Assembly (NCBI GenBank): GCA_902589095.1
Contig: CACIRR010000008.1
Coordinates: 1 to 35,805, forward strand
Direction of reading: 5' to 3'
Length of the DNA: 35,805 nucleotides
From: an uncultured Alphaproteobacteria bacterium
GTDB lineage: Bacteria; Pseudomonadota; Alphaproteobacteria; HIMB59; GCA-002718135
The notes beneath the pieces were generated by a model, which worked only from the letters and a program-made list of their open reading frames with translations, searched no databases and had not been told where the DNA came from. Positions 22,193 to 32,335 of the stretch are shown in pieces (position 1 is the first letter of the stretch; every line of letters begins with the position of its first letter). Position numbers and translations under genes: made by a program.

Positions 22193-22318
22193 TATTTGAT
22201 TAGAAATGATGGATTACTAGGCATTTTGAAAACTTTAGTCAAGGATTAGTTGAAATTGTTAATAACAGTTATATTAATGATAAAAATAAATTTAACCGAT
22301 TCTAATAGGTAGATAATT

Positions 22319-22780
22319 ATGAGTTTAAGAAATAATATTGATGAAGATTATAAAAAAGCAATAAAAAACAAAGAGCAAGTTAAAACTAATACTCTTAGGT
22401 TAATAAAGAGCGCTATTAAAGATAAAGATATTTCATCTAGAACTAATGAGAACAAAGAGGGGATTAGCGATCAAGAGATACTTTCACTTTTAATTAGCTT
22501 AATAAAACAGAGAAAAGACTCAATAGAGCAATTTCAAAAAGCTGGAAGAGAGGATTTAATTAAAAATGAACAAAATGAAATTGACGTAATAAATCAATAT
22601 CTACCTAAACAAAAATCTGAAGATGAAACTATAGCAATAGTTAATGAATTAATTAAAAAACATAATTTAGAAAATTTAAAGGATATGGGTAAACTTATGG
22701 GTTTTGTAAAAAAAGATTATCCAGGAGAAGTAGATATGGGATTGGTAGGTAAAATTGCAAAATCTAAACTTGGAAATTAA
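22319..22780 (+). CDS. GatB/YqeY domain-containing protein
   Basis: NTLRLIKSAIKDKDI..., EILSLLISLIKQRKDSIEQFQKAGREDLIKNEQNEIDVINQYLPKQ, MGLVGKIAKSKL. Confidence 0.92.
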   Translation: MSLRNNIDEDYKKAIKNKEQVKTNTLRLIKSAIKDKDISSRTNENKEGISDQEILSLLISLIKQRKDSIEQFQKAGREDLIKNEQNEIDVINQYLPKQKSEDETIAIVNELIKKHNLENLKDMGKLMGFVKKDYPGEVDMGLVGKIAKSKLGN

Positions 22781-24525
22781 TGGCATTTAATAAGATTGAT
22801 TTAGATAATATAAAAGCAAAAATTCTTATTTCAGAAGAGTTAGATAAAAAAACTAAAGTAATTAAAAAGGGAAAAGATTTTTGGTGTTGCTGCCCATTTC
22901 ATAATGAAAAAACCCCATCATGCAAAATTAATGATGATCAGGGATCTTATTATTGTTTTGGTTGTGGGGCAAAAGGAGATATTTTTACAATCTACCAAGA
23001 ATTATTTAATTATACTTTCATAGATGCAGTTAAGGAATTATCCAATAGAGCAGGCATTAAAATAAATTTTGAGCAAACTTCAAATAATAAAGAGTATGAC
23101 AAACATTTAAAAATTTTAGAAATTTCAGCTAAGTGGTTTGAGGAAAATTTAAAAATAAAAAATAATTTATGTAGAAAGTATTTACACAATCGAAAATTAT
23201 CAGATGAAACAATTCAAACTTTTAGACTTGGCTATTCTTTTAATAAAGATCTTTCACTTTATCAGCATTTGAAAAATTTATCATTTACTGATGAAGAAAT
23301 CTTAAAGAGCAACGTTGCCAAGCTTGATAAAAATAAAAAAATAAAAGATTTTTTTTATAAGAGATTAATTTTCCCTATCACTAATATAAACGGGAAAGTT
23401 GTTGGATTTGGGGGGCGTGTTTTAGATGAGTCCAATCCTAAATATATAAATTCTCCAGAAAGTCATTATTTCAAAAAAAGAAACATGTTGTACAATCTTA
23501 ATTTAGCAAAAAAATCTGCCAGACAGAAAAAAAACTTATTAATTTGCGAAGGATACATGGATGTAATTTCACTATACCAGAAAAATATCACAAGTGTTGT
23601 GGCACCACTTGGAACATCATTTACACAAGAACAATTAGAGCTCACCTGGAAATATACTAATAAACCTACTGTAATGTTTGATGGTGACGATGCTGGTATT
23701 AGAGCATCTTATAAGGTAGCACTAATGTCTCTTCCTTTTTTAATTCCTAATAAATCCCTACAATTTATCAGGTTGCCCAAAGATAATGATCCAGATAGTT
23801 TTTTAGAAAAAAATAAACTATCTAGTCTTGTGAAGATTTTAAAATCACCAACATCTCTATTAAACTACATTTTTGAAGTATCTAGTGAAGGAGCATCTCT
23901 TAATAATGCTGACCAAAAAATTTCATATGACCAATATCTTGATGATTTAGTTAAAACAATAAAAGATAAAAAAATAAAATATTTTTATAAAAGTGAATTC
24001 AAATCTCTATTTTTTAAAAAGCTAAGAAATTTAAATAATAATAATATTAACAATACAACTCCAAAAGAAGTTAGTTCATTACAAAAGAAACAAATCTATT
24101 CTTTTATTGCTAGTGCTATCAATCACTCGAAAGTAAGATCTAAAATAATTGAATGCATTGTTAAAAATATTGAACTAGATGGAATTGAAAGAGATATCTT
24201 AGAAAAGCTGAAAAACTATGACTCTAATGAGAATAATGAGTTGGATACTCTAAATTTATTTAGTGAAGAAATCAGACAATTTTTGAAATCTAAGATATTA
24301 CAATCAAGTATTTACAGACTTTTCCCGTATTCTAGCCAAAAATATGATGCTGAAGAAGCTTTAGAAGAAATACAAGAATCTCTGAAAAACTTAAATACAA
24401 GGCTTTCAAATTTGAAAAAAATAAATAAAAGCCTAATTACCTTTGAAAAAAATAGTACATCTTTAAATTGGGATGAGCTCCAAAAGATTTCTATAGAAAT
24501 AGAGGAAAACTACAAAGATAATTAA
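22780..24525 (+). CDS. dnaG: DNA primase
   Basis: CHC2 zinc finger [33 protein letters not shown]; Toprim [13 protein letters not shown]...[10 protein letters not shown]. Confidence 0.96.
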   Translation: MAFNKIDLDNIKAKILISEELDKKTKVIKKGKDFWCCCPFHNEKTPSCKINDDQGSYYCFGCGAKGDIFTIYQELFNYTFIDAVKELSNRAGIKINFEQTSNNKEYDKHLKILEISAKWFEENLKIKNNLCRKYLHNRKLSDETIQTFRLGYSFNKDLSLYQHLKNLSFTDEEILKSNVAKLDKNKKIKDFFYKRLIFPITNINGKVVGFGGRVLDESNPKYINSPESHYFKKRNMLYNLNLAKKSARQKKNLLICEGYMDVISLYQKNITSVVAPLGTSFTQEQLELTWKYTNKPTVMFDGDDAGIRASYKVALMSLPFLIPNKSLQFIRLPKDNDPDSFLEKNKLSSLVKILKSPTSLLNYIFEVSSEGASLNNADQKISYDQYLDDLVKTIKDKKIKYFYKSEFKSLFFKKLRNLNNNNINNTTPKEVSSLQKKQIYSFIASAINHSKVRSKIIECIVKNIELDGIERDILEKLKNYDSNENNELDTLNLFSEEIRQFLKSKILQSSIYRLFPYSSQKYDAEEALEEIQESLKNLNTRLSNLKKINKSLITFEKNSTSLNWDELQKISIEIEENYKDN

Positions 24526-24526
24526 C

Positions 24527-26722
24527 ATGCCAAAAAAAACAGTTAAAAAAAAGAAAACCTCTCCTAAAAAGTTACCTAAAAAGAAGGTGTTAAAAAAAGT
24601 TACTCCAAAAAAAACAAAAAAAAATATTGCAAAAAAAACAACAAATATCAAAAAAACTAAAGCAACAAAAACAATATCAAAGAATAAATCAGCTGCAAAT
24701 AAAACTAAAAAATCAAAAAGTAAAAAAAGTGAACTGAATAAACTTAAGAAAACAACTAAGAAGACAAAAGATCCAAAGTTAAAAAAAGAAAAAAAAGTAA
24801 TTTCATTTGATGATCATATAAAATCAATCATAGCGAAATTATTAGAAAAACATAAGGTTGATGGAATTTATACTCAAAAAATAATTGAAAAAGCGGTACC
24901 TAAAAAGTTCCGAACAGAAGAAAATGTCTCTAAAGTTTCAGAATTTTTAAAAAATAACAAAATAACTATTGTTTCTGAAGAAGAAGCATCTGCATTAATT
25001 AAATCAGCTAAAGAAGATAAATCAAAAAATGATGAAGATGCTGGGGGGGAAGAAAAAAAACAAACAGGCAAAACTGATGACCCAGTAAGATTATATTTAA
25101 GAGATATGGGAGCTGTTGAACTTCTTAGTAGAGAGGGTGAAATTGCAATCGCAAAAAGAATCGAAGCCGGTAGAGAGAAGATGATTGGCGCAATATGTGA
25201 AAGTCCAATGACAATTCGATCAATAATAAATTGGAAAGACTCAATAAAAGATGGAACAATGCTTCTAAGGGATATCGTTGATCTAGAGGCAACTTATGAC
25301 ATGTCTGACATTAATGACAATAAAATTGATGATACACTGAAATTAATTGAGGAAGCAGGAGCTAGTGAAAAGAAAGACAAAGAAGAGAATAAATCATCAA
25401 ACGAAACTGAAACAGAAACGGATGCAGATAATCAAAGTGAAGAAGATGAGCTGAATGTATCTTTAGCTGCGATGGAAGAAAAACTTAAACCCAAAGTTTT
25501 AAATGATTTTGATTTTATAACAAAGCTTTTTAAAAAATTACAAAAATATAGTTCAGAGCTAATAAACTCTGATAGAAAAAACGAAACTAGTTACGCTTCT
25601 ACTGAAAAAAAATATAAAAAAATTCAAAAAGAAATGGTAGTTGCAATGAAAGCTGTCCACTTTAATTCATCTACAATTGAAGCTTTAATGGAGTCTTTAT
25701 ATGAGCTGAATAAAAAACTCCTTGTAAGAGAAGGTCGTATGTTAAGACTTGCTGTTAATGAAGGTGTTAAAAGAGAAAATTTTATTAATGAATATTTAAA
25801 TTTCAATTTTGAAAAAAACTGGATTCAAACATTACTGGCTCTTAAGGATAAAAGTTGGGAAAAATTTATTAATAAAAATCATTTAGAAGTTAACAAATTA
25901 ATTGATGAAATAAAAGAGATTCAGGATGCATCTGAACTACCTTTGACTGAATTCAGAAGAATTGTTGCAACTGTTCAACAAGGTGAGAGATCTGCAAGTA
26001 GAGCAAAAAAAGAAATGATTGAATCAAACTTACGATTAGTTATTTCAATTGCAAAAAAATACACCAATCGAGGGTTACAGTTTTTAGATCTAATTCAAGA
26101 AGGCAATATAGGCTTGATGAAAGCAGTAGATAAGTTTGAATACCGAAGAGGCTATAAGTTTTCAACTTATGCGACTTGGTGGATTAGGCAAGCAATCACA
26201 CGATCCATAGCAGATCAAGCAAGAACTATTAGAATACCAGTACACATGATTGAGACTATTAATAAAATAGTCAGAACAACGAGGCAAATCATGGCTGAAA
26301 TAGGTAGGGAACCCACACCAAACGAATTAGCTGATAGACTGCACATGCCTCTTGATAAAGTCAAAAAAGTTTTAAAAATTGCTAAGGAGCCAATCAGTTT
26401 AGAGACCCCTGTTGGCGATGAAGAAGATAGTTCTTTGGGTGACTTTATTGAAGATAAAAATGCCCTCATACCAATTGATGCTGCAGTTAAAAGCTCCCTC
26501 AGAGATACAACAACCAGGATCTTATCCTCATTAACACCACGGGAAGAGAGAGTTTTACGTATGCGTTTTGGAATTGGCATGAATAGTGATCATACACTCG
26601 AGGAAGTTGGTCAACAATTTAGTGTTACAAGAGAGAGGATACGTCAAATAGAAGCAAAAGCACTGCGAAAACTGAAGCATCCGACTAGAGCCAGAAAACT
26701 AAAAACATTCCTAGACGAATAA
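24527..26722 (+). CDS. rpoD: RNA polymerase sigma-70 factor with a lysine-rich N-terminal extension
   Basis: Regions 1.2-4.2 present: [119 protein letters not shown]. Confidence 0.97.
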   Translation: MPKKTVKKKKTSPKKLPKKKVLKKVTPKKTKKNIAKKTTNIKKTKATKTISKNKSAANKTKKSKSKKSELNKLKKTTKKTKDPKLKKEKKVISFDDHIKSIIAKLLEKHKVDGIYTQKIIEKAVPKKFRTEENVSKVSEFLKNNKITIVSEEEASALIKSAKEDKSKNDEDAGGEEKKQTGKTDDPVRLYLRDMGAVELLSREGEIAIAKRIEAGREKMIGAICESPMTIRSIINWKDSIKDGTMLLRDIVDLEATYDMSDINDNKIDDTLKLIEEAGASEKKDKEENKSSNETETETDADNQSEEDELNVSLAAMEEKLKPKVLNDFDFITKLFKKLQKYSSELINSDRKNETSYASTEKKYKKIQKEMVVAMKAVHFNSSTIEALMESLYELNKKLLVREGRMLRLAVNEGVKRENFINEYLNFNFEKNWIQTLLALKDKSWEKFINKNHLEVNKLIDEIKEIQDASELPLTEFRRIVATVQQGERSASRAKKEMIESNLRLVISIAKKYTNRGLQFLDLIQEGNIGLMKAVDKFEYRRGYKFSTYATWWIRQAITRSIADQARTIRIPVHMIETINKIVRTTRQIMAEIGREPTPNELADRLHMPLDKVKKVLKIAKEPISLETPVGDEEDSSLGDFIEDKNALIPIDAAVKSSLRDTTTRILSSLTPREERVLRMRFGIGMNSDHTLEEVGQQFSVTRERIRQIEAKALRKLKHPTRARKLKTFLDE

Positions 26723-27549
26723 TGAAACTAACACTTCTTGGGACAGGTTGTCCAAGTGTTGATCATAAACGATTTGGACCGTCAAACTTAATAACAACAG
26801 ACAAAGCTAAAATCTTAGTTGATTGTGGTTCAGGTATCACTCAGAGACTTCATCAATTAAAAGTATCATTAGCAAACATTGATGCCTTATTATTCACCCA
26901 CCTTCATTCTGATCATGCAGTAGATTTTTATCAATTGATTATTTCTTCATGGCATTCTTATAGAACAAAACCATGGAAAATTTATGGACCAAAAGGAACA
27001 AAAAAGTTTGTAAATAAAATTATGGATGCTTGGGCTGATGAAAGAAAATTAAGGATTTTTTATGAAGCAAGAGCATCGACAAAAGCATTTAAAATTGATG
27101 TAATTGAATTTAAGTCTTTAGGAGAAATAAAAATTAGAGATTTAAATATTAAGTATTTTGAAGTTGATCATAAGCCTGTGAAATATGCTTATGGTTTTGT
27201 CTTTACTAATAATAAGAAAAAATTAACAATTAGTGGTGACACAAAACCATGTGAAAATTTAATGAAATTTGCTCAGAAATCAGATGTTCTTCTTCATGAA
27301 GTTTTTATTGAGGGAGAAATTTTGAAGACTAATAAGATGCGTACCAAACAAACCTTACATAATGTAAAAAGTTATCACACAACTTCATCACAAGTTGGAA
27401 AAGTAGCATTTATTACTCAGAGTAAAAAATTAGTTTTAACTCACTTTGTCCCAACTCAATTCAATAAAAATAGATTAAAAAAAGTCGTTAAGAGTGATTT
27501 TGGCAAAGATCCAATTATCGGGGAAGATTTAATGACTATAACTATCTAA
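26722..27549 (+). CDS. MBL-fold metallo-hydrolase, RNase Z-like
   Basis: FTHLHSDHAVDF metal-binding motif, ISGDTKPCENL, LVLTHFVP. Confidence 0.88.
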   Translation: MKLTLLGTGCPSVDHKRFGPSNLITTDKAKILVDCGSGITQRLHQLKVSLANIDALLFTHLHSDHAVDFYQLIISSWHSYRTKPWKIYGPKGTKKFVNKIMDAWADERKLRIFYEARASTKAFKIDVIEFKSLGEIKIRDLNIKYFEVDHKPVKYAYGFVFTNNKKKLTISGDTKPCENLMKFAQKSDVLLHEVFIEGEILKTNKMRTKQTLHNVKSYHTTSSQVGKVAFITQSKKLVLTHFVPTQFNKNRLKKVVKSDFGKDPIIGEDLMTITI

Positions 27550-27561
27550 TTTAAATTAGTT

Positions 27562-28926
27562 TTAATTATATTTTGGTAAAAAATTACCATGTGCCTCAAT
27601 CATTTTATCTGTCATTGAATAAATTTCATCGATAGTAAGATTAGCGGCAGTTAGTGGATCAAGTAATGCAGCATGATAAATAGTTTCTTTACTTTTAGTT
27701 AAAGCAGCTTCAGCGGTGAGTATTTGAACATTAATATTAGTTCTCATCAAAGCAGCTAAGTGTTCCGGAAGTTTACCAAATTTTTGTGGAGAAAATCCAT
27801 TTGAATTGATAATGCATGGTACTTCAACACAACAATTTGAAGGAAGGTTTTCAATATAACCATTATTCATTACATTAGCGTTAATTGTAATATGATTATT
27901 ATTTACTACTCCATCAATAATATATGATGCGTATTCATGACTTCTTTCTAGAGGTTGTTCGTAAATTGGAGTCATATCTTCTTCTAGTTTGTTCCATAAT
28001 TTTATATTAATTTCACAACGATCAATGTATTCTTCAATAGGAATTTTATATTTTTCTAATTCATCGTTTCTATTTTGTTTTATGAACCAAGGTACATATT
28101 CTGCAAAGTGTTCACTAGACTCAGTAACAAAATATCCAAATTTTCTAAGTATTTCATATCTGACTTTTTCATGAAGAACTTTATTAGAATATTCTGTTTT
28201 TTCTAGACTTCTCGAGGATAGAATTTCATCATTAACAATTTTATCTGCTAAATTTTTTAGTTTTGGATATAAATCTTCACTCTGATTATCTGAAATTTTT
28301 TTTTCAAATTTTTGATAAAAGGCCATGTGATTTATTCCAACACATAGGTAATCAATATCCTCAATATTTTCTCCTAAATCTTCTGCAAGCATCTCTGCAG
28401 TACCTTGAACGGAATGACATAATCCCAATGTTTTAATTTCAGGAAATGATTTATTAATAGCAATCATATTCGCACACATTGGATTAACGTATTGCAGCCA
28501 TATTGCTTTAGGACAAATCTCCATAATGTCTTTAGCAATATCTAATAAAACAGGTATTGTTCTCAAGCCTCTCATAATGCCACCAATACCTAATGTATCT
28601 CCGATCGTTTGCTGCAGGCCAAACTTTTTTGGAATTTCAAAATCAATTACAGTTGAAGGCTTGTATCCGCCTACTTGAATGGTAGTTTGAACAAAATCTG
28701 AACCAGCTAATGACTCTCTTCTATTTGTATGTGATGTGATTTTAGGGTTTGCATTTAGTTTTTGAGAAATAACATTAAGCAAATCATGTGAGGCTTTTAA
28801 TCTTTTTGGATCAATATCTTGTAGGGCAATTTCTATGTTCTTGAAAGAATCTAATGAAAGAAGATCGGCTACTATATTTTTGGTAAATACAGCACTGCCA
28901 GCACCAATAATAGTAAGTTTAGTCAT
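27562..28926 (-). CDS. Glycoside hydrolase family 4 (alpha-galactosidase/alpha-glucosidase type, NAD-dependent)
   Basis: LTIIGAGSAVFTKNIVADLL NAD-binding start, QTTIQVGGYKP, YVNPMCANM, GLCHSVQGT (CHSVQ metal-site motif). Confidence 0.93.
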   Translation of the reverse strand: MTKLTIIGAGSAVFTKNIVADLLSLDSFKNIEIALQDIDPKRLKASHDLLNVISQKLNANPKITSHTNRRESLAGSDFVQTTIQVGGYKPSTVIDFEIPKKFGLQQTIGDTLGIGGIMRGLRTIPVLLDIAKDIMEICPKAIWLQYVNPMCANMIAINKSFPEIKTLGLCHSVQGTAEMLAEDLGENIEDIDYLCVGINHMAFYQKFEKKISDNQSEDLYPKLKNLADKIVNDEILSSRSLEKTEYSNKVLHEKVRYEILRKFGYFVTESSEHFAEYVPWFIKQNRNDELEKYKIPIEEYIDRCEINIKLWNKLEEDMTPIYEQPLERSHEYASYIIDGVVNNNHITINANVMNNGYIENLPSNCCVEVPCIINSNGFSPQKFGKLPEHLAALMRTNINVQILTAEAALTKSKETIYHAALLDPLTAANLTIDEIYSMTDKMIEAHGNFLPKYN

Positions 28927-28992
28927 AAATTTAAGTATATTCCAAAAAAATAATATTACTAAATCAATTTTTGTATATAAGGATTTTTTTAA

Positions 28993-29069
28993 GGGCTCTT
29001 AGCTCAGTTGGTTAGAGCGCCCCGCTCATAACGGGGTGGTCCGGGGTTCAAGTCCCTGAGGGCCCACCA
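28993..29069 (+). tRNA. tRNA with CAU anticodon, probably tRNA-Ile2 (lysidine-modified)
   Basis: GGGCTCT/AGGGCCC acceptor (one G-U), D-arm GCTCAGTTGGTTAGAGC, anticodon arm CCCCG-CTCATAA-CGGGG, T-arm GGGGTTCAAGTCCC, encoded CCA. The overall pattern resembles bacterial Ile-CAU rather than elongator Met; isotype not certain. Confidence 0.9.
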
Positions 29070-29235
29070 TTTACTATAAATTTTGTGATTTAAAATTTTT
29101 GATTTTTGTAAGAATAATTATTTTTTTTTATTTTTAGAGATATTCAATGTTTTTCTTTAAAAACTAATAAAATTAATGCTTTATATTATTAATTTTTAAT
29201 ATTATCACATTCTCAGATATTATATTTTAAATAAT

Positions 29236-29241
29236 AGGAGG
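29236..29241 (+). promoter_or_regulatory. Strong Shine-Dalgarno (AGGAGG) for the SBP gene
   Basis: taatAGGAGGaagaATG; 4-nt spacing to ATG at 29246. Confidence 0.85.
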
Positions 29242-29245
29242 AAGA

Positions 29246-30466
29246 ATGAAAAAACTAATAACTTTAATAGTTTTATTCACCTCAACTGTTGTATCTGCAG
29301 GTACATTGGTTGTTAACTCAAACCAATCTGGAGAGTCTTCAAAAGCGGCTTTTGATGCATATGTAGATGCGTTTAGAGCTGCTCATCCTGAAGTAACAGT
29401 TGTTGTAAATGAATTTGAACATGAAGCTTACAAAACTGCTATCAGAAACTTCTTAACTGCTGAAGCACCAGATGTTGCAATTTGGTTTGCTGGTAACAGA
29501 ATGAAATTTTTTGTAGATCAAAATTTATTTCAAGATGTAAGTGATGTATGGGCAGATGCAGATCTTAATGATTCAATGGCATCTACCAAAGGATCTCTTA
29601 CAGTTGATGGTAAACAATATGGTGTTCCATGGGGTTACTATCAGTGGGGTGTGTACTACCGAAAAGATCTTTTCGATAATTTAGGTTTAAATGTTCCAAG
29701 AAATTGGGAAGAGTTTAAATGGGTATGCGCAATGCTGAAAAAGAACGGCATTACTCCAATTACAATCGGTACTAAATATCTTTGGACAGCTGGTGGATGG
29801 TTTGATTATCTAAACCTTAGAATTAATGGTTATCAATTCCATATGGATTTAACTGCTGGTAAAGTAAGTTATGAAGATCCAAGATTAGATGCTACTTTTG
29901 CAGCTTGGAGAGAGCTAATTGATCCAGGATATTTCCTTGAAGATCATGCTTCATTCTCATGGCAAGATGCTCAAGCTCCACAAATTAATGGTGAAGCTGC
30001 TATGTATCTAATTGGTAACTTCTACGTACCTACTCTGGAGAGTGCTGGTATCGTTGATAAGATGGATTTCTTTCAATTCCCTACAATTGTTGAAGGCGTA
30101 GGTGTTGCAGAAGATGCTCCAACAGATACTATGCATATTCCTAGTGGTGCTAAAAATGTTGAGGATGCAAAAAAATTCTTAGCATTTATGTCAAATAAAG
30201 AAGCTGCTACTAACTGGGCAACAATGGGTGGTATGTTAAGTCCAAATAAATATGCTGACAAACCAACAAATAGATTCTCAGTAATGGGAGCAGAAATGCT
30301 TGCAGCTGCAGATGACATTGCTCAATTCTGGGATAGAGACGCTAATCCAGATATGGCAGGTGCAGCAATGGAAGGTTTCCAAGAATTTATGGTAAAACCT
30401 GACCGTGAGGCTAAAATTAGAGCTCGTCTTGAAAAAGAGAGAGCACGAATTCACGGACCACTGTAA
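29246..30466 (+). CDS. ABC transporter extracellular sugar-binding protein (SBP family 1)
   Basis: Signal peptide MKKLITLIVLFTSTVVSA; FRAAHPEVTVVVNEFEHEAYKTAIRNFLTAEAPDVAIWFAGNRM; YGVPWGYYQWGVYYRKDLFDNLGLNVPRNWEEF. Confidence 0.94.
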   Translation: MKKLITLIVLFTSTVVSAGTLVVNSNQSGESSKAAFDAYVDAFRAAHPEVTVVVNEFEHEAYKTAIRNFLTAEAPDVAIWFAGNRMKFFVDQNLFQDVSDVWADADLNDSMASTKGSLTVDGKQYGVPWGYYQWGVYYRKDLFDNLGLNVPRNWEEFKWVCAMLKKNGITPITIGTKYLWTAGGWFDYLNLRINGYQFHMDLTAGKVSYEDPRLDATFAAWRELIDPGYFLEDHASFSWQDAQAPQINGEAAMYLIGNFYVPTLESAGIVDKMDFFQFPTIVEGVGVAEDAPTDTMHIPSGAKNVEDAKKFLAFMSNKEAATNWATMGGMLSPNKYADKPTNRFSVMGAEMLAAADDIAQFWDRDANPDMAGAAMEGFQEFMVKPDREAKIRARLEKERARIHGPL

Positions 30467-30481
30467 AAAATTATTAACCTT

Positions 30482-30505
30482 TGAGGCGGAATTAGTTCCG
30501 CCTCA
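30482..30505 (+). terminator. GC-rich stem-loop between SBP and permease genes (attenuator or mRNA-stabilising hairpin)
   Basis: Perfect 10-bp inverted repeat TGAGGCGGAA-TTAG-TTCCGCCTCA, with no U-tract longer than 3 downstream (ATTTATATAAAT). Confidence 0.8.
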
Positions 30506-30528
30506 TTTATATAAATAGATAACTATTC

Positions 30529-31443
30529 ATGACTTTTTGGGAACGTAATCAATTAAGGCTTGCTCCATTTCTTTTTTTAGCACCAGCCATCCTAATATTC
30601 TTTATTTATGTGATCTATCCAATTTTTGATTCAATTTGGGTTAGCTTCCATGAATGGAATGGAATGGATAAAGAAGGAACAAGGGGTAATGGAAATCCAA
30701 ATTGGAGGTGGGTTGGGTTAAACAACTATATTACTTTATTCACTGATGATGAGGAGTTTTATGTTTCTCTATTTAACAATATTCGATGGTTAATTTTTAG
30801 TCTTTTAGCAATTCCAATCGGATTGATGTTAGCACTTTTTGTTAATCAAAAAATTTTAGGCATGAGATACATTAAATCACTTTTTTATTTTCCATTTGTA
30901 ATTAATGCTGTCGTTATAGGTGTAATTTTTACATGGTTTTATAATCCCAAATATGGAGCGCTAGCGTATGTTTTAGGTTTTTTTGGATTAGATCCAGTAC
31001 CTTTTTTGGCTGATGAAAATCTAGCAACTTACGGAATAATAATTGCATCTTTCTTTCCCGGTATTGCCTATACAATGATTCTTTACATTACTGGTTTAAC
31101 AGGTGTGAGCAGAGAAATGATTGAAGCTGGTAGAATTGATGGAGCTTCAGGTTTTACTATGTTATGGAATGTTGTCCTTCCACAATTAAAACCTGCAACA
31201 TTAATAGCTATAGTTGTCACTATTGTTGGAGCTTTAAGAAGCTTTGATTTAATTGCGGTTATGACAGCTGGTGGCCCTTGGGGTAGCTCAGAAGTTTTAG
31301 CTTATAAAATGTATCAAGAGTCTCTTTTCAATTACAGAATGGGATATGGAGCTGCGATTGCAACCATACTCTTTTTAATTATGGATATTTATATTGCGTG
31401 GTTTTTATATAGACTTTTTAAAAACGAAAGGTCAGAAAAATAA
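30529..31443 (+). CDS. Sugar ABC transporter permease (UgpA/MalF-type)
   Basis: Multiple TM segments and EAA loop MIEAGRIDGASGFTMLWNVVLPQLKPA. Confidence 0.94.
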   Translation: MTFWERNQLRLAPFLFLAPAILIFFIYVIYPIFDSIWVSFHEWNGMDKEGTRGNGNPNWRWVGLNNYITLFTDDEEFYVSLFNNIRWLIFSLLAIPIGLMLALFVNQKILGMRYIKSLFYFPFVINAVVIGVIFTWFYNPKYGALAYVLGFFGLDPVPFLADENLATYGIIIASFFPGIAYTMILYITGLTGVSREMIEAGRIDGASGFTMLWNVVLPQLKPATLIAIVVTIVGALRSFDLIAVMTAGGPWGSSEVLAYKMYQESLFNYRMGYGAAIATILFLIMDIYIAWFLYRLFKNERSEK

Positions 31444-32294
31444 TGTTTCCAACTCCTATTCAGAATTATTCTCTAAAAGTAAATATTGGTTACAGACTTT
31501 TGCTTTTATTTACCCTCATAGTTTGGCTTCTACCACTAGTAGCTGTGATGCTGACTTCTATGAGAACTTTTGATGATGTTCTAGCTGGAAATTACTGGAC
31601 GTTCCCAGAAGAAACTGCAACTATTGCAAATTACACTGCTGTTTTTGAAGGTGGTAAAATGGGAAGATTTTTTCTAAACAGTCTTATTATTACTCTACCT
31701 ACTGTTATTGGAACATTGTTTTTAAGTTCCTTGGCGGGTTATTCGCTAGCAATGCATCGATTTAAATTAAATCTTTTAGTTTTTGCAATGTTTATCGCTG
31801 GAAATTTTGTTCCCTATCAAATTTTAATGATACCTGTTAGAAATATATCAATTGATATGGGGGTTTATAATACTCATATAGGTTTAATTATCTTCCATAT
31901 TGCTTTTCAGACTGGTTTTTGTACTTTCTTTTTAAGAAATTTTATTAAAGAGTTACCTTTTGAATTAATAGAGGCAGCAAGAGCAGATGGTGCAACTGAA
32001 TGGACAATATATAGAAAAATTATTTTACCATTAATTGTTCCTGCATTAGCAGCGTTGGGTGTTTTAGAATTCACATTTATTTGGAATGATTATTTTTGGG
32101 CTTTAGTTCTTACACAAGGAGATACAGTTAAACCAATTACAGTTGGATTAGATGTTTTGCGTGGGCAGTGGACTACTAGTTGGAATTTAGTATCTGCTGG
32201 TTCAGTTGTTGCTGCACTTCCTCCAGTTATTATGTTTTTTATTCTTCAAAAGCAGTTTATTCAAGGTCTTACTTTTGGTGCTGTAAAAGGTTAG
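31443..32294 (+). CDS. Carbohydrate ABC transporter permease (UgpE/MalG-type)
   Basis: EAA loop ELIEAARADGATEWTIYRKIILPLIVPALAALGVLEFTFIWNDYFWAL; TAATG overlap with the preceding permease gene. Confidence 0.94.
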   Translation: MFPTPIQNYSLKVNIGYRLLLLFTLIVWLLPLVAVMLTSMRTFDDVLAGNYWTFPEETATIANYTAVFEGGKMGRFFLNSLIITLPTVIGTLFLSSLAGYSLAMHRFKLNLLVFAMFIAGNFVPYQILMIPVRNISIDMGVYNTHIGLIIFHIAFQTGFCTFFLRNFIKELPFELIEAARADGATEWTIYRKIILPLIVPALAALGVLEFTFIWNDYFWALVLTQGDTVKPITVGLDVLRGQWTTSWNLVSAGSVVAALPPVIMFFILQKQFIQGLTFGAVKG

Positions 32295-32335
32295 GGCACT
32301 TGAAATAATTTAATTTATCTTTAAAGAGAAAGAAC

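Noticed and set aside
24463-24651. Minus-strand hydrophobic ORF ([15 protein letters not shown]...) resembling a membrane peptide
   Set aside because: Reverse complement of the Lys-rich rpoD leader (AAA/AAG codons read as Phe/Leu on the other strand); not a real membrane protein.
24874-26580. Minus-strand ORFs inside rpoD (24874-25071, 25624-25806, 26215-26580)
   Set aside because: All antisense to conserved rpoD; no supporting motifs.
27989-28174. Plus-strand ORF inside the GH4 gene
   Set aside because: Antisense to a well-supported CDS and short.
30073-30318. Minus-strand ORF inside the SBP gene
   Set aside because: Antisense shadow ORF from Ala-rich coding sequence.
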